Assembly: GCA_902560565.1 (NCBI GenBank)
Contig: CACEMG010000005.1
Span: forward strand, 1 to 62,659
DNA from: an uncultured Pelagibacteraceae bacterium
Lineage (GTDB): Bacteria; Pseudomonadota; Alphaproteobacteria; Pelagibacterales; Pelagibacteraceae
Length of the DNA stretch: 62,659 bases
Direction: 5' to 3'
The notes under the pieces were generated by a model that saw nothing but the letters and a program-made list of their open reading frames with translations, was not told the origin of the DNA and made no database searches. Within the stretch, counting starts at the first letter, position 1. The number at the start of each line of letters is the position of its first letter. The position numbers were made by a program, and so were the translations under genes. This document shows, piece by piece, positions 59,355-62,659 of the stretch.

Positions 59355-60204
59355 GGTTGCAAAAGATACAAATCTATTCCTTAAAAAATTTATATTTAAC
59401 CAAAAAAAAACAGACTTGTTGAATCCGATAAAGTATGGGTTGTTACCAGGGGGAAAAAAGATAAGATCAAAATTAATAGTTGATGTTGGAAGAATATTTA
59501 ATATCAACTATAAAAAATTAATCCATATTAGTGCAGCTGTTGAATGTATTCATGCTTATTCTTTGATACATGACGATCTTCCTTGCATGGATAATGATAG
59601 GTTAAGAAGAGGAAAATTATCTACTCATGCTAAGTTTGGAGAGTCCACTGCTATACTAGCTGGTAACTCTTTACTAACTATAGCGTTTGAAATTCTGAGC
59701 CAACCAACTTTAAAAATAGACTATAAATCAAAAATAAACTTAATAAGTCTCTTATCTAAAAGTGCAGGTCACACCGGAATTGCTGGTGGTCAGTATTCTG
59801 ACTTAAGATTTGAAAAAAAGAGGAAATCTTTAAAAAAAATCGTTGATATGCAAATTAATAAAACAGGAAAACTATTTAGCTTTTGTTGCATGGCACCTGT
59901 AATATTATCGAAAAAAAAAAAATATTTAAACTTATTCAATTCTATAGGTTCTAAAATAGGATTGCTATTTCAAATTGCAGATGACTTAATAGACTATTCT
60001 GGATCTACAAAAAAAGCCGGTAAAAAAACAAGAAAAGATTTGAAAAAAGGTAAGGCTACCTTAATTGGTTTACTAGGATATAAAAATACTGTTAAATATG
60101 GAGATAGATTAAAATTAGAAATATTAAGTAAAATAAAAAAATTTGGAATTAAGAATAAAGATTTATCAGATACTATTAATTATATTTTGATTAGAACTAA
60201 ATGA
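59335..60204 (+). CDS. ispA: Short-chain prenyl diphosphate synthase (farnesyl/geranyl type)
   Basis: This enzyme joins IPP to allylic diphosphates to make farnesyl diphosphate. The 289-residue protein has GGKKIRSKL, the first Asp-rich motif [15 protein letters not shown], the conserved GGQYSDLRF and the second motif [13 protein letters not shown]. The two residues inserted in DDLPCMD mark the bacterial short-chain type. It overlaps xseB by 20 nt and dxs by 4 nt; dxs supplies precursor to the same pathway. Confidence 0.94.
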   Translation: MKKKLNKVAKDTNLFLKKFIFNQKKTDLLNPIKYGLLPGGKKIRSKLIVDVGRIFNINYKKLIHISAAVECIHAYSLIHDDLPCMDNDRLRRGKLSTHAKFGESTAILAGNSLLTIAFEILSQPTLKIDYKSKINLISLLSKSAGHTGIAGGQYSDLRFEKKRKSLKKIVDMQINKTGKLFSFCCMAPVILSKKKKYLNLFNSIGSKIGLLFQIADDLIDYSGSTKKAGKKTRKDLKKGKATLIGLLGYKNTVKYGDRLKLEILSKIKKFGIKNKDLSDTINYILIRTK

Positions 60205-62114
60205 AAAAAGATTATAAATTTTTAAATAATATTAATTTTCCTAGTGATATTAAGAAACTATCTCATAATGAATTAAAAACTCTTGCTCAAGAGGTAAGAG
60301 AGGAAATGATAGATGCTGTTTCTGAAACTGGTGGACATCTGGGTGCAGGTTTGGGTGTGGTAGAATTGACTGTAGTTCTTCATTATATTTTTAATACTCC
60401 AAATGATAAATTAATCTGGGATGTAGGACACCAAACCTATCCACATAAAATTCTAACTGGACGTAAAGATAAAATTAGAACTTTGAGAAAAGGAAATGGT
60501 TTGTCTGGTTTTACTAAAAGGTCTGAAAGTGAATACGATCCATTTGGCGCAGCTCATAGTTCAACATCAATATCATCAGCGCTAGGAATAGCTATAGCAA
60601 ATAAATTATCAAATAAATCTGACAACGTTATTGCTGTAATAGGCGATGGAGCAATTAGTGCTGGTATGGCATATGAGGCAATGAATAACGCAGGATCAAG
60701 TAAGACTAAACTAATTGTAATTTTAAATGACAACGACATGTCAATTGCAAAACCTGTTGGAGCAATGAGAGCATATTTGGCTAAAATTTTCACTGGTAAA
60801 ATTTATTTTAGCTTGAGAGAAACTGTTAAACTTATAATTTCAGCTTTCTCAAAAAGATTTAGTAAAAAAGCTGGTAAAGCAGAGGATTTTTTACGTTCAG
60901 CTGTAACCGGAGGAACTTTATTTAGTTCAATGGGCTTTTATTACGTAGGGCCTATAGATGGTCATGATATAGACGCTCTAATTTCAGTTTTAAAAAATGC
61001 TAAAGAGGTAAACTATGATGGCCCTATTATGATCCATATAAAAACTAAAAAAGGTAAAGGTTATAGTTTTGCTGAAAAATCTGAAGATAAATACCACGGG
61101 GTTACAAAGTTTAATGTTAATACAGGTGTTCAAGAAAAATCAAAATCTAACGCACCTTCCTACACTAAAATCTTTGCAAACACATTAGTTAAGCACGCAG
61201 AAAAAGATAGTAAAATAATTGGAATTACTGCTGCAATGCCATCGGGGACTGGGATGGATATTTTTGGTAAGAAATTTCCATCAAGAATGTTTGACGTAGG
61301 CATTGCAGAGCAGCACGCAGTTACATTTGCTGCTGGATTAGCAACAGAGGGATTTAAGCCTTATGCTGCAATTTATTCTACATTTCTTCAAAGGGCGTAT
61401 GATCAAGTTGTTCACGATGTTGCAATTCAGAGTTTGCCAGTTAGATTCGCAATAGATCGAGCTGGACTTGTTGGTGCCGATGGACCAACACATGCTGGAT
61501 CATTTGATATTACTTATTTATCTACACTTCCAAATTTTGTTGTAATGGCTGCAAGTGATGAGTCTGAGTTAGTAAAAATGATTAATACTTCAATTGATAT
61601 TAATGATAGACCATCAGCCTTCAGATACCCAAGAGGAAATGGAATTGGTATAGAACTCCCAAATTTAAATGAGAAACTTGAAATAGGAAAAGGAAGAATT
61701 ATTAAAGAAGGTAAAAATGTAGCTTTAATTAATTTTGGTGCAAGATTAAATGAATGTTTAATTGCTAGAGAAAATTTAACAAAAAAAGGTATTAATTTAA
61801 CACTAGTCGATGCTAGATTTGTAAAACCCTTAGATGAAAATTTAATTTGGCAAATAGCCACTGATCATGAAGCGTTGATAACCATTGAAGAAGGATCTAT
61901 AGGAGGTTTTGGTTCACATGTTGCACAATTTTTGAATGAAAAAAACTTGCTTGATAGTAATTTAAAGTTTAGAGCAATGTTTTTGCCCGACAGATTTATA
62001 GATCATGATAAACCTGATTTGATGTATAAATATGCAGGGTTAGACGCAACTAATATAGAAAACAAGATATTAGATACTATAAATTCTAAAGTTGTTATAA
62101 AAAAAAGTAACTAG
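60201..62114 (+). CDS. dxs: 1-deoxy-D-xylulose-5-phosphate synthase
   Basis: DXS condenses pyruvate and glyceraldehyde-3-phosphate, the first step of the MEP isoprenoid pathway. The 637 residues contain [16 protein letters not shown], the ThDP-binding [17 protein letters not shown] ending in [35 protein letters not shown] and [15 protein letters not shown]. Length is standard. It overlaps ispA by 4 nt. Its stop shares the palindrome CTAG with the aroC stop on the opposite strand. Confidence 0.97.
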   Translation: MKKDYKFLNNINFPSDIKKLSHNELKTLAQEVREEMIDAVSETGGHLGAGLGVVELTVVLHYIFNTPNDKLIWDVGHQTYPHKILTGRKDKIRTLRKGNGLSGFTKRSESEYDPFGAAHSSTSISSALGIAIANKLSNKSDNVIAVIGDGAISAGMAYEAMNNAGSSKTKLIVILNDNDMSIAKPVGAMRAYLAKIFTGKIYFSLRETVKLIISAFSKRFSKKAGKAEDFLRSAVTGGTLFSSMGFYYVGPIDGHDIDALISVLKNAKEVNYDGPIMIHIKTKKGKGYSFAEKSEDKYHGVTKFNVNTGVQEKSKSNAPSYTKIFANTLVKHAEKDSKIIGITAAMPSGTGMDIFGKKFPSRMFDVGIAEQHAVTFAAGLATEGFKPYAAIYSTFLQRAYDQVVHDVAIQSLPVRFAIDRAGLVGADGPTHAGSFDITYLSTLPNFVVMAASDESELVKMINTSIDINDRPSAFRYPRGNGIGIELPNLNEKLEIGKGRIIKEGKNVALINFGARLNECLIARENLTKKGINLTLVDARFVKPLDENLIWQIATDHEALITIEEGSIGGFGSHVAQFLNEKNLLDSNLKFRAMFLPDRFIDHDKPDLMYKYAGLDATNIENKILDTINSKVVIKKSN

Positions 62115-62659
62115 CTATTGCATTGAGCATTATGCATCAAATAATGGTCCAGTAATACACAATGCATCATGGCTTCTCCAATTGGAACTGCCCTTATACC
62201 TACGCAAGGATCATGTCTGCCTTTTACAGAGATAGAGGTATTCTTGCCAAATCTATCTATTGTTTTCCTACTTGTTAAAATTGATGAAGTTGGTTTAACA
62301 GCAAAAGAAACCGTAATTTCTTGACCAGAGGAAATTCCCCCAAGTATTCCACCAGCATTGTTAGAGTCAAACTTAGTTTTATTTCCTTTCTGAGATATCT
62401 CATCTGAATTTTGTTCTCCTGTTAATTGCGCTGAATTCATTCCAGATCCAATATTAACTCCTTTAACTGCATTAATACTCATCATTGCTGATGCGAGATC
62501 CATATCTAATTTTGAGTAAATAGGAGCCCCCAAACCTACTGGAACACCCCTTGCTCTAACTTCTATTATTGCTCCGCAAGAAGACCCGGCTTTTCTTATA
62601 CTTAATAAGTATTTTTCCCAAAGTTTTAAAATTGATTTGTCTGGGCAGAAAAAAGGATT
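62111..62659 (-). CDS. aroC: Chorismate synthase, C-terminal part (5' end off window)
   Basis: The frame enters at the window edge and ends at 62111. About 182 residues are visible. Recognisable segments are [20 protein letters not shown], the [20 protein letters not shown] region, [17 protein letters not shown] and [20 protein letters not shown], typical of the FMN-binding C-terminal half. The enzyme makes chorismate from EPSP. A frame opening at 62533 (TTG) is internal, since homology continues upstream to the edge. Its stop overlaps that of dxs by 4 nt. Confidence 0.95.
   Translation of the reverse strand, partial: NPFFCPDKSILKLWEKYLLSIRKAGSSCGAIIEVRARGVPVGLGAPIYSKLDMDLASAMMSINAVKGVNIGSGMNSAQLTGEQNSDEISQKGNKTKFDSNNAGGILGGISSGQEITVSFAVKPTSSILTSRKTIDRFGKNTSISVKGRHDPCVGIRAVPIGEAMMHCVLLDHYLMHNAQCNS

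Overview
This window reads as a contiguous piece of the chromosome of a streamlined, very AT-rich alphaproteobacterium, most likely SAR11 (Pelagibacterales). The grounds are strong A/T bias with lysine/asparagine/isoleucine-rich proteins, near-zero intergenic space, and alphaproteobacterial marker genes: a TrcR/DUF1013 regulator, an ELM1/DUF1022 protein, an FtsZ tail ending in an [12 protein letters not shown] peptide, a cysteine-free L31, and an rluD-rpoH pair. I see no prophage, insertion sequence, integron, CRISPR array or plasmid function. Nearly all of the sequence is housekeeping genes.

Layout. 1-7.7 kb: a reductase broken by one in-frame stop and trxB (minus); an ELM1-like gene and a 2-oxoglutarate oxygenase (plus); carA-carB (minus). 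7.8-14 kb: yqeY-dnaG-rpoD, then a methyltransferase-like gene, an O-antigen-ligase-like membrane protein and a CAT-anticodon tRNA. 14-16.6 kb: mlaA-mlaC (minus), an AmpD-like amidase and the RNase P RNA. 16.7-30.6 kb: a rearranged division and cell-wall (dcw) cluster, mraZ-small ORF-ftsZ-rsmH-ftsL-ftsI-murE/murF fusion-mraY-murD-ftsW-murG-murC. A sigma70-type promoter with three 10-bp-spaced MraZ boxes precedes it. 30.6-38.9 kb: one long minus-strand operon, tkt-gap-pgk-fba-thiE-efp-suhB-rpmE-trcR-rpsU, ending at tRNA-fMet. 38.9-50.1 kb: coiled-coil gene-zapA-5-FCL-ymdB-like-yebC-RuvC-like, then tolQRAB-pal-cpoB-tilS-ftsH. 50.1-54.6 kb: folP-glmM-thiD-purA. 54.6-59.1 kb: rluD-rpoH, tRNA-Arg and an ABC exporter pair with tsaC. 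59.1-62.7 kb: xseB-ispA-dxs, then the 3' part of aroC.

How the genes work together. The window encodes most of peptidoglycan precursor synthesis (glmM, murC-G, mraY) and part of the septal machinery (ftsZ, ftsL, ftsI, ftsW, zapA), plus the Tol-Pal envelope system and the outer-membrane lipid transport parts MlaA and MlaC. It also encodes lower glycolysis/gluconeogenesis and transketolase, carbamoyl phosphate synthesis, isoprenoid precursor synthesis, and core transcription, replication and translation factors.

Most notable points. I did not find a convincing new multi-gene system. The best leads are: (1) rpsU appears to start at an AUU codon placed exactly where the Shine-Dalgarno site and the family N-terminus predict; (2) an unrecognised 62-residue ORF sits between mraZ and a displaced ftsZ; (3) every convergent junction is either a shared 4-nt palindromic stop (TTAA or CTAG) or a gap of 1-3 nt; (4) a phage-type RuvC-like nuclease occupies the ruvC position with no ruvA or ruvB beside it; (5) murE and murF are fused; and (6) one nonsense codon interrupts an otherwise intact reductase gene.
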